18,334 bases of DNA from DAHUYF01 sp035509275. Its GTDB lineage: Bacteria > Pseudomonadota > Alphaproteobacteria > ATCC43930 > CGMCC-115725. The notes beneath the pieces are model-generated. The model saw only the letters and a list, made by a program, of their open reading frames with translations, was not told the origin of the DNA and searched no databases. Each line of letters begins with the position of its first letter. The stretch's first letter is position 1. The stretch lies in the NCBI GenBank assembly GCA_035509275.1, contig DATJLU010000168.1, positions 1-18,334 on the forward strand, read 5' to 3'. Positions 1-6,937 of the stretch are shown here, in pieces. A program made the translations under genes and the position numbers.

Positions 1-1
1 G

Positions 2-196
2 GAAATCGCGGGCGAGATGAACGGCAAGGTGAAGATCGCCAAGCTCAATGTCGACGAAAACCCTGGAGTCGCCGGCAAGTATGGCATCCGGTCGATCCCG
101 ACGCTTATGCTGTTCAAGGACGGCAAGCACGTAGCGACCAAGACCGGCGCTGCGCCAAAGAGCGCATTGGCCAGCTGGATCAACGCTTCCGTCTGA
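2..196 (+). CDS. trxA: Thioredoxin, C-terminal part (5' end outside window)
   Basis: The reading frame enters from the left edge and ends in TGA at 194-196, giving 64 visible residues. They match the second half of a classical thioredoxin: a KIAKLNVDENP strand, then YGIRSIPTLMLFKDGK, where Ile-Pro-Thr carries the cis-proline that faces the active site, and a final amphipathic helix ending SWINASV. The redox WCGPC motif would lie about 15-20 residues upstream, outside the window, so catalytic competence cannot be judged. Thioredoxins are cytoplasmic disulfide reductases recharged by thioredoxin reductase. The gene converges on the histidine kinase gene with only 24 bases between the stop codons. 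The trxA symbol is an inference; a thioredoxin-domain paralogue is possible. Confidence 0.9.
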   Translation, partial: EIAGEMNGKVKIAKLNVDENPGVAGKYGIRSIPTLMLFKDGKHVATKTGAAPKSALASWINASV

Positions 197-220
197 GCGC
201 CCGGTCCAGGCGCCGTTACC

Positions 221-1609
221 CTAAACGGGAATACGCACCGCGGCCCGCAGACCCCCCAGAGGGCTGTCGGAAAGGATGATGTCGCCGCCGTGCGAGCGGG
301 CGATGTCTCTCGCGATCGCAAGGCCGAGGCCCGTCCCGCCCTCGTCCTGGTTGCGCGCCTCGTCGAGGCGGTAGAAGGGCCGGAAAACATCTTCCCGATG
401 CGCCGGCGCGATGCCCGTGCCGTCGTCGTCGACGACAATCGAGACGAATTGAGCCTCGCGCGTCGCCGAAACGCGGACGCGGTCGGCGTGCCGCTGGGCG
501 TTGGCGACCAGATTGCTGACGCACCGCTTCATCGCCATGGGCCGGACGCGAATGTCGAGATCGCCACGGGTTTCGACGCCAAGCTCAGCGCCGTGCCGCT
601 CGGAATCGGCCTTCAGATCTTCGAGGATCGAGCCGATATTAATGCGGGCGATCGATTCGCCGGCATCGCCTTTGGCGAACGCGAGATAGCCTTCGAGCAT
701 CTGGCCCATCTCGTCGACGTCCTTTTGCAGGAGTTCGCTGTCGGCGGAATTGTCGAGCAGAGCCAGGGATAGTTTGAACCGGGTCAACATCGTGCGCAGA
801 TCGTGACTGACGCCGTTCAGCATCGTGGTTCGCTGCTCGGTCGCCCGCTCGATCCGCCGCTTCATTTCAATAAAAGCATGGCCCGCCTGCCGGACTTCGC
901 GGGCGCCGTGCGGGCTGAAATCGAGATTCCGGCCCTTGCCAAAGTCTTCCGCGGCTCGCGCCAGGCGCAGAATCGGTCGGATCTGATTACGAAGGAAAAT
1001 GATGGCGACGGTCAAAAGGAGGATCATCGCGCCAAGCATCCAAAGCACGAAAATATGGGCGTTCGCTTCGTAGGCCAGCGCCCGGCGGGTCACGAGGCGA
1101 AGCACCCGGCTGCCGAGATCGACGCGGATTTCCATCAGGCCCGACCGGCCGACGGTGTCGAGCCAGAAAGGCCGGCTGATCTGCCTCCTGATTTCGCTGG
1201 GCAAGATTCGCGTCAAGGGATCGAGCGCGCCGTAGAACGATCGGGGCATGACCGGCGGCAGGGGACCGGCCGGCAACAAGGTCGCGTCCATGCGGAACCG
1301 CTCCGACGCCAGCTTGGCCAGAAAGGCGTCGTCTTCGCCAGGCGGGAGCTTCTGATAAAGGTCAGTCAGCGCTCCGACGTCACGCGCCACCGCCTCGGAG
1401 AGCCTGCGGGTCACAAGCTCCCAGTGATGCTGCATGAATGCGAAAGTGACAGCGGTCTGCAAGAGCACCATCGGCACGATCACAATCAGGAGCGAGCGCT
1501 TGTAGAGCCCCTTCGGCAGCATTTCGGCGACGCTGCGCGCCCCGCGGCGCCAGAGCATGCGGATCTGCGCCAGCAAGCGCAGACTGCGAAATCCGGCTCG
1601 TTCCCTCAT
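221..1609 (-). CDS. EnvZ-type sensor histidine kinase
   Basis: A 462-residue inner-membrane sensor kinase, partner of the upstream response regulator. Visible layout: a basic cytoplasmic N-terminus; TM1 at about 39-60; a periplasmic loop of about 125 residues; TM2 at about 186-206; a HAMP linker; HisKA with phospho-accepting His269 in GVSHDLRT; and an HATPase domain with N box (NLVANAQRHA, from about 367), G1 box (DDDGTGI, about 394-400), F box (FRPFYRLDEA) and G2 box (GGTGLGLAIA). All blocks needed for autophosphorylation are present. The residue five after the His is Met, where EnvZ has Pro (HDLRTP). The ATG at 1609 overlaps the regulator stop as ATGA, implying translational coupling. The signal sensed cannot be read from the sequence. 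Confidence 0.95.
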   Translation of the reverse strand: MRERAGFRSLRLLAQIRMLWRRGARSVAEMLPKGLYKRSLLIVIVPMVLLQTAVTFAFMQHHWELVTRRLSEAVARDVGALTDLYQKLPPGEDDAFLAKLASERFRMDATLLPAGPLPPVMPRSFYGALDPLTRILPSEIRRQISRPFWLDTVGRSGLMEIRVDLGSRVLRLVTRRALAYEANAHIFVLWMLGAMILLLTVAIIFLRNQIRPILRLARAAEDFGKGRNLDFSPHGAREVRQAGHAFIEMKRRIERATEQRTTMLNGVSHDLRTMLTRFKLSLALLDNSADSELLQKDVDEMGQMLEGYLAFAKGDAGESIARINIGSILEDLKADSERHGAELGVETRGDLDIRVRPMAMKRCVSNLVANAQRHADRVRVSATREAQFVSIVVDDDGTGIAPAHREDVFRPFYRLDEARNQDEGGTGLGLAIARDIARSHGGDIILSDSPLGGLRAAVRIPV

Positions 1610-2298
1610 CGGTCCGCTATGAGTCGATATCCCGCCCCTCGCGCCGTCTGCAGATAGGTCGGATTGGCGGGGTCTTGCTCGATCTTGCGCCGCAACCGAT
1701 TGACCAGGACATCGACCGTTCGCTCCTGTGCTGCGCCCCCCGATCCGGATAACGCCTCGCGCGAAACAATCGCCCCGGCGCTGGCGCTGAGCAGGCGAAG
1801 CATCTCGCGCTCACGTTCGGTGATGCGGATCATCTCGTCTCCGGCGCGCAGCTCCCCCCGCTCGAGCGAGAAGACGAAGCGTCCGAAGCGCACCACGGCC
1901 TTTTCGGGGCCGCCGACCGCCGCGGCCCGGGTGCGCCGAAGCACCGAGCCGATCCGCAACAAGAGCTCGCGCGGCTCGAACGGCTTCGCGAGATAGTCGT
2001 CGGCGCCGTGCTCGAGGCCGTTGATGCGATCCTCGGGCTCGGCCATGGCGGTGAGCAGCAGGATCGGCAGCCGCCCGTCGCGGCGCAGGCTGCGGGTGAG
2101 GTCGAGGCCGCTCTCGCCAGGCATCATGACGTCGAGCACCAGGAGGTCGAAGGCGATGCTGGCGAGGCGCGCGCGCGCCTCCGCGGCGTCGCCGGCGGTG
2201 GTGACGCGAAACCCCTGGTCGGTCAGGTAGCGGCGCAGCAGCTCGCGCAGCCGCGCATCATCGTCGACCACCAGGAGATGCGGCTCGCTGCTATCCAT
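1606..2298 (-). CDS. OmpR/PhoB-family response regulator (PetR-like)
   Basis: A cytoplasmic two-domain DNA-binding regulator. The receiver domain has the acidic pocket D12-D13, phospho-acceptor D56 in LLVLDVMMPG, T83 and K105 in YLAKPF. The C-terminal winged helix (about 130-229) has the typical ERTVDVLVNRLRRKIE recognition helix and an ARGAGYRL wing. I chose ATG at 2298 (230 residues) because HLLVVDDD then lies the usual distance from the N-terminus. A GTG at 2313, only 3 bases after the MarR stop, would add five residues; neither start has a clear Shine-Dalgarno. It lies between MarR and the cognate kinase in one operon. MarR next to an OmpR-type regulator is the petP-petR arrangement of Rhodobacter capsulatus; orthology is inferred, not shown. 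Confidence 0.93.
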   Translation of the reverse strand: MDSSEPHLLVVDDDARLRELLRRYLTDQGFRVTTAGDAAEARARLASIAFDLLVLDVMMPGESGLDLTRSLRRDGRLPILLLTAMAEPEDRINGLEHGADDYLAKPFEPRELLLRIGSVLRRTRAAAVGGPEKAVVRFGRFVFSLERGELRAGDEMIRITEREREMLRLLSASAGAIVSREALSGSGGAAQERTVDVLVNRLRRKIEQDPANPTYLQTARGAGYRLIADR

Positions 2299-2316
2299 GC
2301 CGCGACTATACACCGC

Positions 2317-2814
2317 TCAGCGGGTCGGCGGCCCGCGCTCGAATCGGCGCCGGTCGGCATCGGTGCTGATGATGCCGAGCATGACCTTGCGGAAGCCTTC
2401 CACCGCCTGCGCCCCGGCCTCGCGATAGGCCTTGGCGATGCGCTGGCGCTGGTTCTCGGACAACTGGCGCTCGAGCTCGATGCCTTTGTCGGTGAGCTCC
2501 AGCAGGCGCTGCCGGCGATCGCGGCTGCCGGGCTTCTGCTGGATGAAGCCCTGCCGCACCAATTGCCCGAGCACCCGGCTCAGGCTCTGCTTGGTGATGC
2601 GCAAGATGGCGAGCAGGTCGCTGACGCTCATCTGCGGATGGCGGCCGACAAAATAGATGACGCGGTGATGGGCCCGGCCGAAGCCGTAGCGCGCCAGCAT
2701 GGCGTCGGGCTCGGCCGTGAAGTCGCGATAGGCGTAATACAGCAGCTCGATCCCCTGGCGCAGTTCCTCCTCGCGCAGAAACAGCAGATTGGCCGTGGAT
2801 TTTACGTCAGACAT
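2317..2814 (-). CDS. MarR-family transcriptional regulator (PetP-like)
   Basis: A 165-residue protein with the MarR layout: N-terminal dimerisation helices (about 12-55), a winged helix-turn-helix at about 60-108 (MSVSDLLAILRITKQSLSRV, then the wing with the family signature GSRDRR), and C-terminal helices for dimerisation. MarR proteins bind palindromic operators as dimers and often respond to small ligands; no ligand can be inferred here. It is the first gene of the MarR/response-regulator/kinase operon, with its stop 18 bases from the preferred start of the regulator. It is divergent from ilvE across 93 bases, so it may control itself, ilvE, or both. The ATG at 2814 has no obvious Shine-Dalgarno. 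Confidence 0.93.
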   Translation of the reverse strand: MSDVKSTANLLFLREEELRQGIELLYYAYRDFTAEPDAMLARYGFGRAHHRVIYFVGRHPQMSVSDLLAILRITKQSLSRVLGQLVRQGFIQQKPGSRDRRQRLLELTDKGIELERQLSENQRQRIAKAYREAGAQAVEGFRKVMLGIISTDADRRRFERGPPTR

Positions 2815-2815
2815 G

Positions 2816-2844
2816 TTGACTTATTTTCGTTGAAACTGTTACAC
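2816..2844 (+). promoter_or_regulatory. Candidate ilvE promoter in the MarR/ilvE divergent spacer
   Basis: TTGACT (2816-2821), 17 bases, then TTACAC (2839-2844) resembles a sigma-70 promoter for ilvE, with a good -35 and a poor -10. It would start transcription near 2851, about 57 bases before the ilvE ATG. The block is AT-richer than its surroundings and holds three GTT(G)A-type words (2815, 2829, 2838) that could be regulator contacts. It abuts the marR start codon. Prediction by eye only. Confidence 0.35.
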
Positions 2845-2907
2845 CGGCCGACCCGGCAGGGCCATAATGGACCAGATCAACGACCGGAGCGAGCGGAAGA
2901 GACCGAG

Positions 2908-3927
2908 ATGGACACGACGATTTCCTGGAAGGAGCTGGGTTTCCGCTACCTCGATACCGGTGTTTTCGTCCGGGCCGATTTTCGCCACGGCGCGTGGTCG
3001 AAGCCGGAGCTCTGCACCGGCGCCAGCATCACGCTGCACATCGCCGCGACCTGCCTTCATTACGGCCAGACCTGCTTCGAGGGGTTGAAGGCGTTCCGCC
3101 AGGTCGATGGGCGCGTCGCCTGCTTCCGTCCCGACGCCCATGCGCGGCGCATGATCCTGTCGGGCGAGCGGCTGGCCATGGTGCCGCCGCCGGAGAGCCT
3201 CTTCCTCGACGCCGTGCGCACCATCGTCGGCAAGAACGATGCCTATGTCCCGCCCTACGGCACCGGCGCCACGCTCTATGTCCGTCCGCTGCTGCTCGGC
3301 ACCAGCGCCGTCATCGGCGTCCATCCCAGCGAGGATTACGCGTTCCTCGTCTTCGCCATGCCGGTCGGGCCCTACTACAAGGACGGCATGGTGCCGGTGC
3401 CCGCCTATGTCCAGGAAGCCTATGACCGCGCCGCGCCGCATGGCGTCGGCCATGTCAAAGCGGGCGGCAACTACGCGGCGGGCCTCGTCGGCGATATCGA
3501 GGTGAAGCAGAAGGGCTTTCCGGTCTCGCTCTATCTCGACAGCGGCACGCATTCGCTGATCGACGAGTTCGGCACCTCGAACTTCGTCGGCATCACCCGC
3601 GACGGCCGCTATGTGACGCCGAAATCCGCCTCGATCCTGGAGAGCGTGACCAATGACAGCCTCCGGCGCATCGCCGCCGATATGGGGCTGAAGGTCGAGC
3701 ACCGGCCGGTGCGCTGGGACGAGATCCAGAATTTCGTCGAGATCGGCGCCTGCGGCACCGCTGCGGTGATCACGCCGATCTCCTCGATCACGCGCGGCGG
3801 CGAGACGCTGCGCTTCGGTTCGCCGGAGAAGCCCGGGCCGACCTTGCAACGGCTCTATGACGAGATCCAGGGCATCCAATACGGCAAGATCGCCGACCGC
3901 TATGGCTGGATGATGCCGGTGGGCTGA
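2908..3927 (+). CDS. ilvE: Branched-chain amino acid aminotransferase (fold-type IV)
   Basis: A 339-residue cytoplasmic PLP enzyme that interconverts Leu, Ile and Val with their 2-oxo acids using 2-oxoglutarate/glutamate; it is the last step of branched-chain synthesis and the first of degradation. The Schiff-base lysine is K184 in HVKAGGNYAAG. Other family marks are the LHYGQTCFEGLKA motif near the N-terminus, the EFGTSNFVGI phosphate/cofactor segment, and GACGTAAVITPI near the C-terminus. The form resembles the longer, eukaryote-like bacterial BCAT rather than the 309-residue E. coli type. The open frame extends far upstream, but that part is antisense to marR; ATG 2908 matches the usual N-terminus and follows a purine-rich GAAGAGACCGAG stretch. 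It converges on moaE. Confidence 0.94.
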   Translation: MDTTISWKELGFRYLDTGVFVRADFRHGAWSKPELCTGASITLHIAATCLHYGQTCFEGLKAFRQVDGRVACFRPDAHARRMILSGERLAMVPPPESLFLDAVRTIVGKNDAYVPPYGTGATLYVRPLLLGTSAVIGVHPSEDYAFLVFAMPVGPYYKDGMVPVPAYVQEAYDRAAPHGVGHVKAGGNYAAGLVGDIEVKQKGFPVSLYLDSGTHSLIDEFGTSNFVGITRDGRYVTPKSASILESVTNDSLRRIAADMGLKVEHRPVRWDEIQNFVEIGACGTAAVITPISSITRGGETLRFGSPEKPGPTLQRLYDEIQGIQYGKIADRYGWMMPVG

Positions 3928-3936
3928 GCCCGGCGC

Positions 3937-3991
3937 GGGGTCCGATGCGCCAAAGGCGCCGGCCGCCATGGCGCGGCCGAACGCTGACCCC
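3937..3991. terminator. Candidate bidirectional terminator between ilvE and moaE
   Basis: The 65-base spacer between the two convergent genes holds nested dyads. The outer arms are GGGGTC (3937-3942) and GACCCC (3986-3991). Inside is a GGCCGC/GCGGCC stem (3961-3966 with 3973-3978, 6-base loop) and a short GCGCC/GGCGC stem. There is no T-tract on either strand, so intrinsic termination is uncertain. Confidence 0.3.
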
Positions 3992-3992
3992 T

Positions 3993-4445
3993 TCAGTCCT
4001 TGATCCAGCGCGCCGCCGCTTCGTCGTCACTCGTCTGCGCATCGACCCAGCGCGGCCCGTCCGGCGTCTCTTCGAGCTTCCAGAACGGGGCTTTGGTCTT
4101 GAGCCAGTCGATGAGGAACTGACAGGCATCGAAAGCCGCCTGGCGATGGGCTGAAGCGGCGGCGACGAGGACGATGCGCTCGCCGGGCTCGAGCCGGCCG
4201 TAGCGGTGGATGATCAGCACCGCGTCGAGCGGCCAGCGCCGGCGCGCTTCGGCTTCGATCTCGGCGAGGCGCCGCTCGGTCATCCCGGGATAGTGCTCGA
4301 GCGTCATCGCGCCGATGCGGTGCTCGCCGGCGAGGTCGCGCACCAGGCCGATAAAGCTGGTGACCCCGCCGATGCCGGTCTTGCCGTGCGTCAAACTCTC
4401 GAGCTCGGCGCCGACATCGAAATCCTCGCGCTGCACGCGGATCAT
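3993..4445 (-). CDS. moaE: Molybdopterin synthase catalytic (large) subunit MoaE
   Basis: A 150-residue protein that, with thiocarboxylated MoaD, converts cyclic pyranopterin monophosphate to molybdopterin by placing two sulfurs. Family marks: GGVTSFIGLVRD near the N-terminus, LEHYPGM, the IIHRYGRLEPGE strand, SAHRQAAFDA, and the active-site block LKTKAPFWKLE, where K116 and K123 correspond to catalytic Lys119 and Lys126 of E. coli MoaE. Length equals the family norm. The ATG at 4445 is one base after the moaD stop, so the two subunits are surely co-translated, as expected for a 2:2 heterotetramer. It is the last gene of the Moco block. Confidence 0.96.
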   Translation of the reverse strand: MIRVQREDFDVGAELESLTHGKTGIGGVTSFIGLVRDLAGEHRIGAMTLEHYPGMTERRLAEIEAEARRRWPLDAVLIIHRYGRLEPGERIVLVAAASAHRQAAFDACQFLIDWLKTKAPFWKLEETPDGPRWVDAQTSDDEAAARWIKD

Positions 4446-4446
4446 C

Positions 4447-4698
4447 CTAGCCTCCGGTCACCGGCGGGAAGAGTGCGACCTCGTCGCCCGGCCGCAGCGG
4501 ATGGTCCGAGGCGACATATTCCTGGTTCACCGCGACGCGCACGATCCGGGTGTCCTTGAGCGCCTCGGCGAAGTCCGGCCCGCGCCGCTTCAGCCACTCG
4601 AGCAACGCCGCCACCGTCGCGACCTCCGCAGGCGGATCGACGCGCTCCTCGGCAATCCCGATCTTGGCGCGCAGCCAGGCGAAATAGAGCAGTTTCAT
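4447..4698 (-). CDS. moaD: Molybdopterin synthase sulfur-carrier subunit MoaD
   Basis: An 83-residue ubiquitin-like protein ending in TGG. The C-terminal Gly-Gly tail is adenylylated by MoeB and thiocarboxylated, then inserted into the MoaE active site to deliver sulfur. Beta-grasp marks are MKLLYFAWLR at the N-terminus and PGDEVALFPPVTGG at the end. I start at ATG 4698; the frame stays open to 4752, but the upstream codons do not look like family sequence. moaE follows after one base. Upstream, a 202-base spacer with an inverted-repeat element separates moaD from the SDR gene, so moaDE may have its own promoter there. No moeB or moaA/B/C is visible in this window. Confidence 0.95.
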   Translation of the reverse strand: MKLLYFAWLRAKIGIAEERVDPPAEVATVAALLEWLKRRGPDFAEALKDTRIVRVAVNQEYVASDHPLRPGDEVALFPPVTGG

Positions 4699-4757
4699 GG
4701 ATGCTATCTGTGGCCTCGTTCGATCCCTATCAAGCGCCCCGCAAAGCAACATAAAGT

Positions 4758-4850
4758 CGCCGTCCCCGCGAAAGCGGGGACGGCGGAAAAGATACTGGAT
4801 CGCAGTGTTCTGAAATGTGTACGTACCCTAGCGCTTGCGCGGGGACAGCG
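4758..4850. repeat. 93-bp inverted-repeat element (REP/MITE-like) between SDR gene and moaD
   Basis: The left end CGCCGTCCCCGCGAAAGC (4758-4775) and right end GCTTGCGCGGGGACAGCG (4833-4850) are inverted repeats matching at 16 of 18 positions. The left end is also the start of a perfect 12-bp hairpin (4758-4769 with 4774-4785) closed by a GAAA tetraloop. The core CCCCGCGAAAGCGGGG resembles a dispersed repeat known from Bradyrhizobium-like genomes. There is no coding potential inside. On the minus strand the hairpin would form in the SDR transcript; only a weak T-rich run follows (GACTTTATG), so it may attenuate rather than terminate. Confidence 0.7.
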
Positions 4851-4900
4851 GGAGGTGATGGGCGCAGGGTTACGTTCACTTTCGCGAGCACCAGCTTCGC

Positions 4901-5683
4901 TCACTGTGCCAGGAACCCGCCATCGACGGCGAGGGTGTGGCCGGTGACGAGGGCGGAGGCGCGGGTGGCGAGATAGAGCACGGCGCCGACGATGTCCTCG
5001 GGCTCGCCGATGCGGCCCATCGGCGTGCGGCGCTCGATCTCGGCCACCGCCTCGCGCTGGCTGAGCAGCGGCGCGGTGAGCGGCGTGCGGATATAGGTGG
5101 GCGCCACCGCGTTGACGCGGATGCCCTGCCGCGCCCATTCGATCGCGAGCGCGCGGGTGAGGTTCACCACCGCGCCTTTCGAGGTCTGGTAAGCGACATT
5201 GGGATAGATGCCGCCGGAAAATCCCATGATGGAGGCGATGTTGACGATGCGTCCGCCGTCGCGCGCCAGCATGTGCCGCGCCGCGGTGCGGGCGCAGAGG
5301 AAGGAGCCGGTGACGTTGACCGCCATGACGCGCTCCCAATCCGCCGGCGCGAGCTCCACCGCAGGCTTGCGGATGGCGATGCCGGCGCTGTTGATCAGCA
5401 CGTCGAGGCGACCCCAGCGCGCCGCGATCGCGTCGAACACACGCGTCACCGCGGCGGCGTCGGCGATGTCGAGCGGCCAGACCTCGGCCGCATCGCCGAT
5501 CGTGCCGGCAACGGCTTCGGCGCCGACGCGGTCGAGATCGAGGACGGCCACGCGCGCGCCGACACGGGCGAGCGCGACGGCGATCGCTGCGCCGATGCCG
5601 CTCGCGGCGCCGGTCACCACCGCCACTTCGCCATCGAGGCGGAAGGCGGCGAGGGGATCGGCGAGGTCGAGGCTCTCGCTCAT
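4901..5683 (-). CDS. SDR-family NAD(P)-dependent oxidoreductase
   Basis: A 260-residue classical short-chain dehydrogenase with every key motif: TGAASGIG (24-31) for dinucleotide binding, D49 at the end of beta-2 (favours NAD over NADP), NSAG (98-101), catalytic S151, and Y165-x3-K169. The C-terminus has the TGHTLAVDGGF signature. Substrate unknown; the sequence resembles sugar/polyol or 3-oxoacyl-type reductases, and nothing visible ties it chemically to molybdopterin. Its ATG overlaps the moeA stop as ATGA, so it is co-translated with moeA, yet it sits inside the Moco cluster, separating moeA from moaDE. It could be a chance passenger, or it could work with a molybdoenzyme encoded elsewhere. 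Confidence 0.92.
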   Translation of the reverse strand: MSESLDLADPLAAFRLDGEVAVVTGAASGIGAAIAVALARVGARVAVLDLDRVGAEAVAGTIGDAAEVWPLDIADAAAVTRVFDAIAARWGRLDVLINSAGIAIRKPAVELAPADWERVMAVNVTGSFLCARTAARHMLARDGGRIVNIASIMGFSGGIYPNVAYQTSKGAVVNLTRALAIEWARQGIRVNAVAPTYIRTPLTAPLLSQREAVAEIERRTPMGRIGEPEDIVGAVLYLATRASALVTGHTLAVDGGFLAQ

Positions 5684-6936
5684 TCCAGCACCTCGCTGAA
5701 CGGGATGAACTCGACGCCCATGCCCGGCTCGACGCGGCTGATGCCTTCGCCGATCTCGGCAAGGCCGTCCGATTCGACCATCGAGGAGAGGATGCCGGCG
5801 CCGTCGCGCGGGAATTTCCGCGCCACCCAGCCGCCATCGCTGCCGCGTTCGAGCCGCGCGCGCACGTACTCGCAGCGATTGGCCCGCTTCTTGTAGTCGA
5901 AGCCGGCGGTGACGCGAAAGCGGCGCGGCGGCTCGGGCGCGGCGCCGGACAGCCGCAGCACCAGCGGCCGTGCGAGGATGAGGAAGGTCACCATCACCGC
6001 CACCGGATTGCCGGGCAGCCCCATGAAGGGCACGCGGCCGATCTGGCCCATCGCCACCGGCCGGCCGGGCTTGATGGCAAGGCGCCAGAAATGCAGCCGG
6101 CCCTGCGCCTCGACGGCCGCTTTGACGTGATCCTCTTCGCCGGTCGACACGCCGCCCGAGGTGAGGATCAGATCATGCCCGCCGGCGGCGGCGGCGAGCG
6201 CGGCGGCGATCCGGCTCTGCTCATCCGGCAGGATGCCGAGATCGGTGACCGCGGCACCGAGGCCCTCGAGCAGCGCTTGCAGCACGTAGCGGTTGGCGTC
6301 GTAGATCGCTCCCGGCGGCAGCGCGGCGCCGGGCTCGCGCACCTCGTCGCCAGTGGAGAAGATGGCGACGCGGAGCCGGCGATAGACCCGAAGCTCGGTC
6401 AGGCCCAGCGCGGCGGCGAGCCCGATCTCCTGCGCGCGCAGCCGCTGCCCGGGGCGCACCACAGTAGCGCCGTGCGTCACATCCTCGCCGGCGCGGCGGC
6501 GATTGGCGCCGCGCTTGATGCCGGGCGGGATGCGCACCCCGCCTTCCGCCTCGGCGCAATCCTCCTGCATCAGCACCGTGTCGGTGCCTTCGGGCATGGC
6601 AGCGCCGGTGAAGATGCGCACCGCCGCGCCGCGCTGCGCCGGACCCTGCAGCGGGTGGCCGGCGGCGGCGCGGCCGACGATCGGCAGCAGCGTCGCTTCG
6701 CCCGGGCGCAAATCATCGAAGCGCACGGCATAGCCGTCGACGGCGGCATTGTCGTAGGGCGGGACGTCGTGCCCCGCGACCAGCGGCGCGGCCAGAATCC
6801 GTCCGCGCCCCTGCCGGAGCGGGATCGTCTCCGGTTCCGTCACCGTGCCGAGCTTGCTGCCGAGCAGCTCGAGCGCTGCCGCCATGGACAGAAGATCGCC
6901 GCCGAAGGCGAAGCAATCGTCGCTGAGCTGCGCCAT
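5680..6936 (-). CDS. moeA: Molybdopterin molybdenumtransferase MoeA
   Basis: A 418-residue cytoplasmic enzyme that inserts molybdate into adenylylated molybdopterin to form Mo-cofactor. Marks in order: GRILAAPLVAGHDVPPYDNA (45-64), the family's N-terminal signature; DGYAVR; GAAMPEGTDTVLMQED; the MoCF-fold block TSGGVSTGEEDHV (259-271) with its acidic residues; IKPGRPVAMG; and LPGNPVAV (307-314). Length is normal. The start MAQLSDDCF fits the family and lies one base after the mobB stop. No separate mogA is visible. The gene is coupled to mobB upstream and to the SDR gene downstream, so molybdenum insertion and the GTPase MobB are made together. Confidence 0.96.
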   Translation of the reverse strand: MAQLSDDCFAFGGDLLSMAAALELLGSKLGTVTEPETIPLRQGRGRILAAPLVAGHDVPPYDNAAVDGYAVRFDDLRPGEATLLPIVGRAAAGHPLQGPAQRGAAVRIFTGAAMPEGTDTVLMQEDCAEAEGGVRIPPGIKRGANRRRAGEDVTHGATVVRPGQRLRAQEIGLAAALGLTELRVYRRLRVAIFSTGDEVREPGAALPPGAIYDANRYVLQALLEGLGAAVTDLGILPDEQSRIAAALAAAAGGHDLILTSGGVSTGEEDHVKAAVEAQGRLHFWRLAIKPGRPVAMGQIGRVPFMGLPGNPVAVMVTFLILARPLVLRLSGAAPEPPRRFRVTAGFDYKKRANRCEYVRARLERGSDGGWVARKFPRDGAGILSSMVESDGLAEIGEGISRVEPGMGVEFIPFSEVLE

Positions 6937-6937
6937 C

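Noticed and set aside
197..227. Terminator between the thioredoxin and kinase genes
   Set aside because: Only a 5-bp GCGCC/GGCGC stem and a 4-bp CGTT/AACG dyad, with no T-tract.
803..1657. 284-codon plus-strand open frame opposite the histidine kinase
   Set aside because: No domain signal; the kinase frame contains H, N, G1, F and G2 boxes.
2008..2907. N-terminal extension of ilvE in the same frame
   Set aside because: It is antisense to marR and the response regulator; the BCAT family begins at about 2908.
2839..3969. 376-codon minus-strand open frame opposite ilvE
   Set aside because: Its sequence is low-information His/Arg/Asp-rich; ilvE on the other strand has all family motifs.
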